This document shows positions 1 through 7,634 of a DNA stretch of 64,000 nucleotides, piece by piece. The stretch covers positions 1 through 64,000 of the forward strand of contig JAEETH010000006.1 of NCBI GenBank assembly GCA_016290215.1. The letters run 5' to 3'. The position numbers were made by a program, and so were the translations under genes. The DNA is from Bacteroidales bacterium (GTDB lineage: Bacteria; Bacteroidota; Bacteroidia; Bacteroidales; F082). Positions within the stretch are counted from its first letter, which is position 1; each line of letters begins with the position of its first letter. The notes under the pieces are model-generated. The model was not told the origin of the DNA. It searched no databases and saw nothing but the letters and a program-made list of their open reading frames with translations.

Positions 1-322
1 CGCCTTTCAGATAGATGTCGACCCACTCGAAAAGGTTCTCGTCGAGGGTCACGCGGCAAGAGTAGTTGTCCGCCACTCTGTAGTTTACCATTGCGGGCAA
101 TATCATACTGATTTCCTTGAACTCTGCCACATCGATGTCGCGCGTGATGATGTTGCCGTTGCCTTCCACAACGTTTTTTTGCATGTACACGGTAATGGTT
201 TTGTTACCTTTCCCATCAGTAACGGTGTCCACTTTCCATACATTGTTGTTTTGCGCTTGCACGTTCCACCCGTCCATCATTAACAGGGTTGCAAGCAAGG
301 TATAAATTATCAAATTCTTCAT
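1..322 (-). CDS. Secreted GIN-domain-like protein (3' end beyond window)
   Basis: The reading frame starts at ATG (320-322, minus strand) and runs off the left edge, so only about 107 N-terminal residues are visible. Residues 1-23 form a signal peptide ending near VQAQ. The rest, with the segment FKEISMILPAMVNYRVAD, resembles the start of the 'head GIN' beta-helical domain (DUF2807) of secreted Bacteroidetes proteins. It starts 22 bases after the end of the outer-membrane barrel gene and is probably in the same transcript, so it would fall under the same sigma-54 promoter at 2680-2695. The function of GIN-domain proteins is not established. The family call rests on a short stretch and is moderate. 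Confidence 0.6.
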   Translation of the reverse strand, partial: MKNLIIYTLLATLLMMDGWNVQAQNNNVWKVDTVTDGKGNKTITVYMQKNVVEGNGNIITRDIDVAEFKEISMILPAMVNYRVADNYSCRVTLDENLFEWVDIYLKG

Positions 323-344
323 ATTCTATTGATTTTAAATAGTT

Positions 345-2642
345 TCACTTCACCATACCGTCATCATACCCACCGTTCCAAAGCGTCTTTTGGCTCTTGT
401 TGAACGCCTTGCCATAGTTAAACTTCCATGTGAGACCCAACACAACCATGTTGCCGTTGTTGCTCGTCCAGTTGGTGTGGCAGTATGGATGCACCGCCGA
501 GAGGCTGCTGGTCTGGTACATATAGCCCTTCTTGTTGAACGGGCAATGCCATGCCAAGCTAGCATTCAGGCTCTTCCAGTTGTATTCGGCATAGATGCTT
601 TGCGACATCTCGCCAATCGAAATTACCTCGCCAAACAATGATTTGTCTGGCAGGAAGTCGAAGTTGCAGCCGACCACCAACTGCTTCCAAACAAACTGTG
701 CCTTGATGCCGCTGCTGAAATTGAGGTTGTCGTGATAGAACTCCTCGCCTTTGGCCTCATCCTTCTTCAGTTTGGCGTTCAGCGTAATGTTCAATCTGTC
801 AAACAGTTGCTTCACGCCCACTTCGGCTTTCAACTGGAAGTGTTGGTAATAGTCGGTGTTTTGCGGCGTCCCGACAAAAAGGCCAAGTTCGGGGTCGTAT
901 TGATACACGCGGACTGTGGGCGAAAAGTACCTAAAATAACTTGGAATCATACTGGCAAACCAACCTTTATTATTGTAGCGCAACTGCAATGAACCATACA
1001 GGGTGTTGTAAGGCCGCAACGACTCGTTACCCCGAATGGCTTCCACATCGTCCACGCGCTGCAACACGGGTGACAGGTCGCTCAACGAAGGCAGGTAAGG
1101 GACGAACTGCGTGTTGACCGTCACCGACCAACGCTGGTTGATGCTCCAAAACAAGCCCGCCGTGCTCAGGTTGCGGAGGTATCGCTTGGTGTCGATGCCA
1201 TCGGTGACGGCGAACAACTTGGCGCCCGTCCCGAGCCAACACATCACATTCCCTCCCAGATTGCCTCTGATGCTGGTGTATAGATAGGTGTTGTCCTTGG
1301 TCATCTCGGTCTGCGTCTCGTAAATCACATAGTCGTTGCTCGCGAAGTTGTGCTGGTATTGCAGTCCGACGCAGGCCTCCACCTTCTTGAACTGCTTGCT
1401 GTAAACGGCCTCGCCGCCTATTGCGTAACCTTTGTTAATCACCTTCGTGGGATACTGCCATTCGTTCTCTGAATCCCTGTAAATCATGTTGTTGTAATAA
1501 TCGCTGTGCGAATACTGCCCCACCGCGTTGAGTTCGATTTTCTGTTTGTTGCGCATCTTGTGCGTGAAGAACAGGTCCAAGGTCGGCGAGTTGCCTTTTC
1601 GGTCGGACTGTTTGTTCATGCCCATCTGGATAGTAGTCCCGTTCTCCGTTTCGTCGATGGTGCCCGTCCCGTACCAATGGTTGTTGTCGATGTAGTCGCG
1701 TAAGGTGGCCACGAACATGGTGCTGTCGTTAGGCTGGTAGGTGTATTCGCCCGTGATGTTGTGCGTGATGTAATTGAAGGGGAAACTCAACTCCTGTGAA
1801 CGCTCCACCGTGCGCTCTTCGGCAATGTAACTGTCTGTCATCACGTAAGGTACGTTCTTGTAGTTGCGGTGACTGAGATTGTACTGCAACGAGAACTCCG
1901 ATTTGCCCTTGTGGTGGGCGGCCATGAGATAGCCGTCCACAAAACCCGTAGTGAATGCCGACTGAATCCTTGCCATCACGTTTCCGCCGTCGTCCGACTC
2001 CTTCAGCACGAGGTTGATGACACCCGAGGCATTGCGGTCAAGGTAGCGGATGCCCGGGGAGTTGCTGTACTCGATGCGCAGGATTTGCTCAGGCCTCACG
2101 TTCACAAAACGCTCAATCGGCACTTCCTTCCCGTTGATTTGCAAGATGGGTGTGCCGCCGTCGATAGTTATTTTCTGCAGGGCCACATCCACTTCCAAGC
2201 CAGGCAACTGTTGCATGTCAAGTAAGGTCAGGCCGCGCCCGGAAACTTCCGCTTCCTTGGGGTCGGGCAGCACCACGAAACGCCCTGCCTCCTCGGTGAC
2301 CCGCGACCCTTCAACCACGACTTCATCCAATTGTTCACTGGTTTTCGGCATCAACAAGGTCCCGAGAGCAGTCGCCCCGCAACGAACGGTAAGCCGCTCG
2401 TAGCCAATGGCCGAAGCAATAAGGATGTATTTTCCCTCCTTGACATCTACGGAGAATGCTCCGTTCTCGTCGGAGGTCAACCCAGCCACGAGGCTGTCGT
2501 TGGCGGCCATTTTGAGTGTAATGTTGGCGAAAGCCACAGGCTCGCCGTTTTCATCGGCCAAACGGCCATTCAAGTTCTGCGCCTCAGCGCACAGCACCGC
2601 CATAACAACCAGCAGTGCGGTCAAAAATGATTTCTTTGCCAT
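345..2642 (-). CDS. Outer-membrane beta-barrel (TonB-receptor-like) protein
   Basis: This 765-residue protein has a signal peptide (about 1-21), a carboxypeptidase-regulatory-like beta-sandwich (about 23-105), the linker EQLDEVVVEGS, a plug-like region (about 110-230) and a long C-terminal barrel rich in alternating aromatic strands. This architecture fits the 'outer membrane beta-barrel family 3' group related to TonB-dependent receptors. Such proteins sit in the outer membrane, but the substrate cannot be read from sequence. The leader is short (about 27 nt from the predicted sigma-54 start site). The same promoter and activator-site layout precedes the ABC ATPase at 6683-7363, which suggests the two respond to the same signal. 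A GIN-domain gene follows 22 bases downstream. Confidence 0.85.
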   Translation of the reverse strand: MAKKSFLTALLVVMAVLCAEAQNLNGRLADENGEPVAFANITLKMAANDSLVAGLTSDENGAFSVDVKEGKYILIASAIGYERLTVRCGATALGTLLMPKTSEQLDEVVVEGSRVTEEAGRFVVLPDPKEAEVSGRGLTLLDMQQLPGLEVDVALQKITIDGGTPILQINGKEVPIERFVNVRPEQILRIEYSNSPGIRYLDRNASGVINLVLKESDDGGNVMARIQSAFTTGFVDGYLMAAHHKGKSEFSLQYNLSHRNYKNVPYVMTDSYIAEERTVERSQELSFPFNYITHNITGEYTYQPNDSTMFVATLRDYIDNNHWYGTGTIDETENGTTIQMGMNKQSDRKGNSPTLDLFFTHKMRNKQKIELNAVGQYSHSDYYNNMIYRDSENEWQYPTKVINKGYAIGGEAVYSKQFKKVEACVGLQYQHNFASNDYVIYETQTEMTKDNTYLYTSIRGNLGGNVMCWLGTGAKLFAVTDGIDTKRYLRNLSTAGLFWSINQRWSVTVNTQFVPYLPSLSDLSPVLQRVDDVEAIRGNESLRPYNTLYGSLQLRYNNKGWFASMIPSYFRYFSPTVRVYQYDPELGLFVGTPQNTDYYQHFQLKAEVGVKQLFDRLNITLNAKLKKDEAKGEEFYHDNLNFSSGIKAQFVWKQLVVGCNFDFLPDKSLFGEVISIGEMSQSIYAEYNWKSLNASLAWHCPFNKKGYMYQTSSLSAVHPYCHTNWTSNNGNMVVLGLTWKFNYGKAFNKSQKTLWNGGYDDGMVK

Positions 2643-2679
2643 AGCTTTACAGGTTTATAATTTTACTGCCTTTTATCAT

Positions 2680-2695
2680 GGCAATCGCCGTGCCA
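2680..2695 (-). promoter_or_regulatory. Sigma-54 (RpoN) promoter
   Basis: On the minus strand the sequence TGGCACGGCGATTGCC matches the -24/-12 consensus TGGCACGnnnnTTGCW at every fixed position, with 12 bases between the GG and GC pairs. Transcription would start near 2669, 27 bases before the barrel gene's ATG. The paired palindromes at 2750-2787 lie at the normal distance for an NtrC-type activator. Confidence 0.85.
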
Positions 2696-2749
2696 AAAAT
2701 GTAAGTATTTAAAATTCAAAGATTTAAAATTTAAAGATTCAAGACGAAG

Positions 2750-2787
2750 TGTAAAGTTTCTTTACAGTGGTGTAAAGAAACTTTACA
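2750..2787. promoter_or_regulatory. Double palindromic activator site (UAS) for sigma-54 promoter
   Basis: Two perfect 17-bp palindromes of the form TGTAAAG-N3-CTTTACA lie at 2750-2766 (N3=TTT) and 2771-2787 (N3=AAA), 21 bp centre to centre, so on the same DNA face. The near edge is 56 bp from the -24 GG. The same pair with the same spacing occurs at 7553-7590. This is the arrangement expected for a dimeric enhancer-binding protein; its gene is not in the window. Confidence 0.8.
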
Positions 2788-2850
2788 GTGAGCGTTGTCA
2801 TGAAGAAGTATTTTGGGGCTTTTCATTCAAAAATCTAGGAAAGGTGATTT

Positions 2851-3050
2851 ATGAGACGGAAAATCTATGATAAACTATTGAAATGGAAGCAAGAACGGAA
2901 TGGCGATACCGCATTGCTTATCGAAGGTGCACAACGCATTGGGAAAAGCTATACCGCAGAGGAGTTTGCACACAACGAATACTACGGCAAGGTTGTTGGC
3001 TTATATGAATGGGATTTTTCAGCAGGTGATGGAGCCGTTTCCTATTTGAA
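2851..3050 (+). pseudogene. Truncated N-terminal fragment of a DUF4143-type ATPase
   Basis: From the ATG at 2851 the frame encodes MRRKIYDKLLKWKQERNG and then LLIEGAQRIGKSYTAEEFA, the usual N-terminus and Walker A loop (GAQRIGKS) of AAA_14/DUF4143 ATPases. Resemblance to the family fades after about residue 45. From about 3051 the frame reads antisense through the 3' end of the intact ATPase gene on the other strand, so the 137-codon frame is not a real gene beyond that point. No 3' remainder was seen nearby. It is probably a remnant left when the neighbouring ATPase gene arrived or recombined; the exact break point is approximate. Confidence 0.6.
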
Positions 3051-4238
3051 TCAAAGCAATAATCGCTCCAAGTCTCCAGTCAAGAAATCTTCCACGGGGA
3101 TGCCACCGCTACCGACGACGAAAGCCCTCTTAGGTTGGAATTGCTTTTGGAACAAAGCCAATCCTTGGTTGTTGGTTCTGCGCCCACTTTTCACCTCAAT
3201 GGCTATGCTTTGTCGGTTGTATTCGATGATGAAGTCAACCTCGTCGTCGCGCTCACGCCAATAATACAACTTGAACCCTAATTCGTCTGCCTGGTTGAGC
3301 AAATAAGCCCCAACAGTCGATTCAACCCAACGTCCCCAGACCTTGGGGGTCGTGAAAGCAGTCTCGAACTTCATTCCAGATTGCACCGAAAAAAGCGCTG
3401 TGTTGTAAACCATCAGTTTCGGAACCGAGTTGTATTTTCTTGCCGTGTCCTTGGCATATTTTTGCAATCCACAAAGCAATCCTGCCTCGCCCAACGTGTT
3501 CAGGTAATTGGCGAGTGTGGTCACATTGCCCGCATCTTGCAACTGCCCAAGCATCTTATTCAGCGAAAGCTCCATGCCCGAATAGGCACAGCCAAGGTCG
3601 AAAAGTTGCCTCATAAGGGCTGGTTTATACACCATTTTGGTCGACAGCACATCGCGCTCGATGGCGGGGGCGACAATGCTGTCCAAGATATAATGCTGCC
3701 ACCGCCGATGGTCTTTGATCAACGAAGCCCCTCCCGGATAGCCACCATAATAGATGAATTGGTTGAGGTCGAAGTCAAAGGCCTCACGCATCTCCGCAAA
3801 ACTCCAATGTGGCATGCGAATCAACTCGAAACGGCCGGCAAGGGTTTCGGTCAAACCGTCTTTCAAAAGCAGCCGCGAAGAACCTAATAATACCACTTTC
3901 AACGGTATATCATTGAATGAGTCGCTGTCCCATTCTTTCTTGACGGCTTCGCTCCAGTTGTCGATTTTGTGTACCTCATCTATGACCAACAAAAACTCCG
4001 GCGACTGCAACAATTGCATACGCGCACGGGCTGCGGCCCAAACTTCACCAATCCAAGCGGTGTTTTCGGGTGATTCATTGTCGGCAGTAAACAATAGGTA
4101 AGGAATGGGTATTTCCTTCAACACTTGTTTGACCATAGTGGACTTGCCTACTTGCCTTGGACCGGAAAGCACTTGAATGAAACGACGCGGCTCCTCGATG
4201 CGTGATTGTAATACTGAAAATTGCGGCCTTTTGAACAT
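3051..4238 (-). CDS. AAA_14/DUF4143-type ATPase
   Basis: This 395-residue single-gene ATPase has Walker A GPRQVGKST (residues 26-34) and Walker B LLVIDEVHK (D87, E88). Its C-terminal DUF4143 region carries the nuclease-like pattern D335...E348-V-K350. The family is widespread in Bacteroidetes and archaea and its physiological role is unclear; ATP hydrolysis is the safe prediction. I chose ATG 4236-4238 because the upstream in-frame TTG lies inside the predicted -7 promoter element (4260-4267). A second, distant family member is at 58440-59633. Both are preceded by helically phased repeats sharing an 11-bp motif, which suggests autoregulation or a common repressor. An N-terminal fragment of a third copy abuts the 3' end. 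Confidence 0.85.
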   Translation of the reverse strand: MFKRPQFSVLQSRIEEPRRFIQVLSGPRQVGKSTMVKQVLKEIPIPYLLFTADNESPENTAWIGEVWAAARARMQLLQSPEFLLVIDEVHKIDNWSEAVKKEWDSDSFNDIPLKVVLLGSSRLLLKDGLTETLAGRFELIRMPHWSFAEMREAFDFDLNQFIYYGGYPGGASLIKDHRRWQHYILDSIVAPAIERDVLSTKMVYKPALMRQLFDLGCAYSGMELSLNKMLGQLQDAGNVTTLANYLNTLGEAGLLCGLQKYAKDTARKYNSVPKLMVYNTALFSVQSGMKFETAFTTPKVWGRWVESTVGAYLLNQADELGFKLYYWRERDDEVDFIIEYNRQSIAIEVKSGRRTNNQGLALFQKQFQPKRAFVVGSGGIPVEDFLTGDLERLLL

Positions 4239-4259
4239 AAGTCTTTGATATTTTGGCTG

Positions 4260-4267
4260 CAAAGATA
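4260..4267 (-). promoter_or_regulatory. Bacteroidetes -7 promoter element for the ATPase gene
   Basis: The minus strand reads TATCTTTG, matching TAnnTTTG. The nearest repeat of the upstream array ends two bases before it. The start codon begins 21 bases after the element, the same distance as at the second ATPase gene (58411-58418). Confidence 0.7.
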
Positions 4268-4269
4268 TA

Positions 4270-4369
4270 CAAAATTCTCAAAAGTGTGCCACAAAATTCT
4301 CAATTCTTCGTTACAAAATTCTCAAAAGTATATTACAAAATTCTCAAATCTTATTCGCAAAATTCTCAA
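4270..4369 (-). repeat. Five direct repeats at exact 22-bp period (putative operator array)
   Basis: In the ATPase's coding direction the 12-mer TTGAGAATTTTG occurs five times without mismatch, each followed by 10 unrelated bases. Plus-strand copies are at 4270-4281, 4292-4303, 4314-4325, 4336-4347 and 4358-4369. Copies 1, 3 and 5 extend to ACTTTTGAGAATTTTG, so there is also a 44-bp period. Twenty-two base pairs is close to two helical turns, which places all copies on one face. The array abuts the -7 element, which suits cooperative repressor binding. Confidence 0.85.
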
Positions 4370-4392
4370 AAGTAAGGAAAACTGATGCGGTT

Positions 4393-4848
4393 TTATTGCT
4401 TCTTCAGATAGGATAACAGTCCTTTGCATCCCTCCAAAACATCCACCCAAGTGGCCTCAAAATCACCTGTGTACCAAGGGTCGGCCACATCACCTGGACG
4501 ACGGGTGTAGTCCATCAACAGACTGATTTTGTGTTCGGTGTCCTCGCCAAACATGCGCTTCAGGTTGCGGAGGTTGTTGTGGTCCATGGCGATGATGTAA
4601 TCGTAATAGGCGTAGTCCTGCCGTGTCATCTGGCGGGCGGTCTTGCCCTCGCAGCCGATGCCGTGCTCGGCCAGCTTGCGTCGCGCCGGCGGATAGACGG
4701 GGTTGCCGATTTCTTCGGTCGAAGTGGCGGCAGAAGCAATCTCGAATTGGTCATTCAAACCCGCTTCTTCGACGAGGTGTTTCATCACAAACTCGGCCAT
4801 GGGACTGCGGCAGATGTTACCGTGACAGATGAAGAGGATTTTTGTCAT
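4393..4848 (-). CDS. Low-molecular-weight protein tyrosine phosphatase
   Basis: The 151-residue protein carries the family's P-loop at the N-terminus, ICHGNICRSP, with the nucleophile Cys8 and phosphate-binding Arg14 (CX5R), and the general-acid loop VADPWY with Asp123. The length is typical. It would hydrolyse phosphotyrosine or small phosphate esters in the cytoplasm; in Bacteroidetes some members act with tyrosine kinases of capsule loci, but no such locus is visible here. The start is well placed. The leader directly upstream (about 4853-4881) is the A/C-rich type repeated before several genes in this window. Confidence 0.92.
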   Translation of the reverse strand: MTKILFICHGNICRSPMAEFVMKHLVEEAGLNDQFEIASAATSTEEIGNPVYPPARRKLAEHGIGCEGKTARQMTRQDYAYYDYIIAMDHNNLRNLKRMFGEDTEHKISLLMDYTRRPGDVADPWYTGDFEATWVDVLEGCKGLLSYLKKQ

Positions 4849-4921
4849 GTTGAAGTGTTGATTGTTTATTTGTTTAATTGTTGTGCTGACGTTGGGATTT
4901 TAGGCTATGGTTGGCTTTTTT

Positions 4922-5081
4922 TATCACAAAACCCATAAAACCGCCAAAACTTTTTTCATGGTGGGAAAGCAGCCCCTCATTCCGAACTTGATTCGGAACG
5001 GCCTGCTTTCCAACGGCGACGCGGTTGCGCGCCGCTCCCGCTTCTCTTTGAGGTTTTGCATGTTTTGAGTGTTTTGTGATT
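4922..5081. repeat. MITE-like inverted-repeat element (family 1)
   Basis: The ends form an inverted repeat (left core TCACAAAAC at 4924-4932, right GTTTTGTGA at 5071-5079). Inside is a strong nested hairpin: GGAAAGCAG (4964-4972) pairs with CTGCTTTCC (5003-5011), and TTCCGAA (4980-4986) with TTCGGAA (4992-4998). The centre is GC-rich, unlike its surroundings. The right end touches the TatD gene's stop codon. No transposase is present. It fills the gap between the phosphatase and TatD genes. Confidence 0.55.
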
Positions 5082-5739
5082 ATTGAATTATGCGTGCAAA
5101 GTTAGCAAAGATTCTCGTTTTCAAAGTGGGCAAATCTATTTCCAACATATTTGCCGCTACCTCATAAATTGTTTCAACCCCGATTTCCGCCATATCGGTT
5201 TCAAGGAATAGATAATCCAAATCGATGAATTTGAAGGATTTATGAATCTTTCTTTCAGGATGAAGCAGGCTTTCGCCCACGGAAAGATAAATCCCTTGCC
5301 CGATGAGTTGCTTTACATCTTGTTCCGTGCCGCTGAAACCATGAACAATCCAAGGCTGATGGGCTTTGTGCTTTTTCCGCAAGGCAAGAATTTCGTTATG
5401 GCTTTTCACATCATGAAGAATCATGGGCTTTTGCGAAGCTTCTGAAAGCTCGATTTGCCGCTCCAAAAGCTTGGTTTGCTGCTCAAAACTCATCTTGTGC
5501 ATTTTGTCCAAACCAGCTTCACCGAGGAAAAGGACTTGTGGCAGTTGCAAGTTCTCTTTCAGTTTATTCAAGGCTTCATCCATCTGAAAATCAGTCTTAT
5601 CCAATGCCCATGGATGAATGCCGTAACTATAATAGCTTTGCTCGGGACAAGGCTGATTCAAGTTCAGATTGACGATTTGAATGAGATTGTCTCTACTTTT
5701 TGTCGTATGGGTGTGGATATCAATGAAATTTGGTTCCAT
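5080..5739 (-). CDS. TatD-family metal-dependent hydrolase
   Basis: The 219-residue protein has the TatD metal-binding pattern in order: HTHT near the N-terminus (His9, His11), GEAGLD (Glu74), LHD (His109), HGFSG (His133) and LETD (Asp near 181). TatD proteins are cytoplasmic TIM-barrel hydrolases with reported exonuclease and quality-control activity. At 219 residues it is shorter than the usual 255-265, but all metal ligands are present, so it is probably active. It starts 19 bases from the end of the neighbouring membrane-protein gene and may be co-transcribed with it. Its stop codon borders the inverted-repeat element at 4922-5081. Confidence 0.88.
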   Translation of the reverse strand: MEPNFIDIHTHTTKSRDNLIQIVNLNLNQPCPEQSYYSYGIHPWALDKTDFQMDEALNKLKENLQLPQVLFLGEAGLDKMHKMSFEQQTKLLERQIELSEASQKPMILHDVKSHNEILALRKKHKAHQPWIVHGFSGTEQDVKQLIGQGIYLSVGESLLHPERKIHKSFKFIDLDYLFLETDMAEIGVETIYEVAANMLEIDLPTLKTRIFANFARIIQ

Positions 5740-5758
5740 AGTTAGTAAAAGTTAGATT

Positions 5759-6397
5759 TCAAAACCTATATCCAACACCAGCCATAATCATATACCCAAA
5801 TTCATTGACCAGCCAAGGAAACTTTTGATAAGGATCCGGCATTAGTTTGTCATCGTTTCCAATGATTTGGGTCGCATTAAAACCTATCTTCTCAAAAAGA
5901 TAAAATGATTTCCAAATATCAACCTTGAAACCTATTCCTATGGTGTTTTGTAACCATAGAAAAGGCCCAAAAGATTCAGTATATTCTTCATTAGGAATGT
6001 AACTCCCATCGTCGACATTATAAGTCCATCCGTAGCCATGGTTTCTTGTGGTTGAGTAAGCGGCTTGAAGCTCATAAAACACAAAAGGTTTCAAATGGTC
6101 GAGACGGGGAAGGAAATACCAGTTGTAGCCCAATTGCAGCCCAAAACGCTGAGCAAAACTTGAGGCATACATTCGTCTATAATATATGCTCTGTTGGTCG
6201 TCAGGCATAGCCAGCCTATTGATATGGAATCGCAACCCGACCTCGATTTCATGGGTTTGATGGAATGTCCTCGAATAACCAACGATGATACTCTCCCTAA
6301 GCGTTGATGTGTTGAAGCTTATTGTTGCTGCATTTTGCGCGAAGGAACAACAAGCCACTAATATACAGTAAAATAATATGATGACTTTTTTACACAT
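5759..6397 (-). CDS. Predicted outer-membrane beta-barrel protein of unknown function
   Basis: The 212-residue product has a signal peptide (about 1-20, ending CCSFAQ). It then shows amphipathic strand-like stretches with aromatic residues (for example FGLQLGYNWYF and FYELQAAYS) and ends in a hydrophobic-aromatic strand, GYMIMAGVGYRF. This is the look of a small 8-10-strand outer-membrane barrel. I do not recognise a specific family. The gene stands before tatD with 19 bases between them. Upstream (6398-6682) is AT-rich and contains a hairpin. Confidence 0.65.
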   Translation of the reverse strand: MCKKVIILFYCILVACCSFAQNAATISFNTSTLRESIIVGYSRTFHQTHEIEVGLRFHINRLAMPDDQQSIYYRRMYASSFAQRFGLQLGYNWYFLPRLDHLKPFVFYELQAAYSTTRNHGYGWTYNVDDGSYIPNEEYTESFGPFLWLQNTIGIGFKVDIWKSFYLFEKIGFNATQIIGNDDKLMPDPYQKFPWLVNEFGYMIMAGVGYRF

Positions 6398-6606
6398 GGT
6401 CCCAATCCATTTATTTACAATCCAATGGTAGTATATGTTTGTTCTTTAACGGCAAAACTATATGTTTATTTTGATTAAAACTACAAATATACAAATAAAC
6501 ATTAAATTAACTTAGTAATTATCAACTATTTATATAGATTTTTGTGGTCTATACAATGTTTTCCATTTTTAAACAGTTCCAGAATTAACGGATTCATTAT
6601 TTTAGA

Positions 6607-6649
6607 AATTCAGCCAAAATCGATTGCTTTTATCGATTTTGGCTGAATT
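6607..6649. terminator. Perfect 18-bp hairpin after the ABC ATPase gene
   Basis: Arms 6607-6624 and 6632-6649 are perfect complements (core CAGCCAAAATCGAT) around a 7-base loop. The hairpin begins 34 bases after the ABC gene's stop codon. No long T-run follows on the minus strand, so it may end transcription, stabilise the 3' end, or do both. The rest of 6398-6682 is AT-rich and shows nothing else clear. Confidence 0.5.
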
Positions 6650-6682
6650 CTGAAGCTTTAATCGCATCAAATCCGAGCGGTA

Positions 6683-7363
6683 TTATAGTTGCGACAACAC
6701 CTCTTCCACAATCTTACCATCAAACAGGTTGATGATGCGGTCGGCGTAACCAGCGTCGCGCTGCGAGTGGGTCACCATGACGATGGTGGTGCCTTCCTTG
6801 TGGAGTTCGGTGAGCAGTTCCATCACCTCGCGACCGTTCTTCGAGTCGAGGTTACCCGTGGGTTCGTCGGCAAGGATGAGCTTGGGGTTGGCGACTACGG
6901 CGCGAGCGATGGCCACCCTTTGCTGCTGACCACCCGACAGCTGCTGCGGGAAGTGCTCGGCACGATGCCTGATGTCCATGCGGGCCATGATGGCTCCGAC
7001 GCGCTCCTTGCGCTCGGCAGCGGGAACGTTCATGTAGCGCAGCGGCAACTCGATGTTCTCATACACATTCAGCTCATCAATGAGGTTGAAGCTTTGGAAC
7101 ACGAAGCCAATGTTGCCCTTGCGGAACTGGGTGCGATCCTTTTCCTTGAGGTCGCCGACCTGATGGCCGAGGAGCTCGTAATGACCCTCGGTGGGGTTGT
7201 CCAAAAGGCCGAGGATGTTGAGCAAGGTGGACTTGCCGCAACCCGAAGGCCCCATGATGGCGACAAACTCGCCGTCGTTGATTTCGAACGAAACACCGTC
7301 CAATGCGAGGGTTTCAATCTCTTCTGTTCGGAAGACTTTCCTTAGATTTTCTACTTTGATCAT
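6683..7363 (-). CDS. ABC transporter ATP-binding protein (MacB/LolD type)
   Basis: The 226-residue ATPase has Walker A GPSGCGKST (38-46), the Q-loop in FVFQSFNLID (about 87-96), signature LSGGQQQR (142-149) and Walker B LILADEP with Asp166 and Glu167. It belongs to the LolD/MacB/FtsE branch that powers type VII ABC systems, moving lipoproteins, peptides or drugs rather than importing nutrients. No FtsX-like permease gene is adjacent, so its partners must lie elsewhere. A sigma-54 promoter and paired activator palindromes precede it with the same geometry as the barrel gene at 345-2642. Its leader is about 109 nt long and includes an A/C-rich repeat tract just before the ATG. Confidence 0.93.
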   Translation of the reverse strand: MIKVENLRKVFRTEEIETLALDGVSFEINDGEFVAIMGPSGCGKSTLLNILGLLDNPTEGHYELLGHQVGDLKEKDRTQFRKGNIGFVFQSFNLIDELNVYENIELPLRYMNVPAAERKERVGAIMARMDIRHRAEHFPQQLSGGQQQRVAIARAVVANPKLILADEPTGNLDSKNGREVMELLTELHKEGTTIVMVTHSQRDAGYADRIINLFDGKIVEEVLSQL

Positions 7364-7480
7364 AGTCCTGAGTGTTTAATTGTTTAACTGTTTATTTGTT
7401 GAAATGTTGTTTCTAGTTTGAGCTTTCCTTTCGGGAGTATCAATTTCAAGAAAATCATTATTCATTCATTCAAAACAGCC

Positions 7481-7498
7481 ATAGCATCTATCGTGCCA
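7481..7498 (-). promoter_or_regulatory. Sigma-54 promoter for the ABC ATPase
   Basis: The minus strand reads TGGCACGATAGATGCTAT. The -24 half is perfect (TGGCACG) and the -12 half is ATGC instead of TTGC; GG and GC are 12 bases apart. The activator palindromes begin 56 bp further upstream, as at 2680-2787. Confidence 0.78.
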
Positions 7499-7552
7499 AA
7501 ATTATAAACACCTAATAATCAATAAACTACAAAAAAGCGCATTTCCAAAAAG

Positions 7553-7590
7553 TGTAAAGATTCTTTACAGCGGTGTAAAGAATCTTTACA
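7553..7590. promoter_or_regulatory. Double palindromic activator site (UAS)
   Basis: Two 17-bp palindromes of the form TGTAAAG-N3-CTTTACA lie at 7553-7569 (N3=ATT) and 7574-7590 (N3=AAT), 21 bp centre to centre and 56 bp from the -24 GG. Both spacings match those of the site at 2750-2787. Confidence 0.78.
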
Positions 7591-7634
7591 GTGGGTCTAA
7601 CAAGCTTTCGTTCCAAACCTACTTATCTACTCCA

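Noticed and set aside
4270..4369. 22-bp-period array considered as a CRISPR array or plasmid iterons
   Set aside because: Repeats are 12 bp with 10-bp gaps, too short for CRISPR. No replication gene is near, and the array ends at a promoter.
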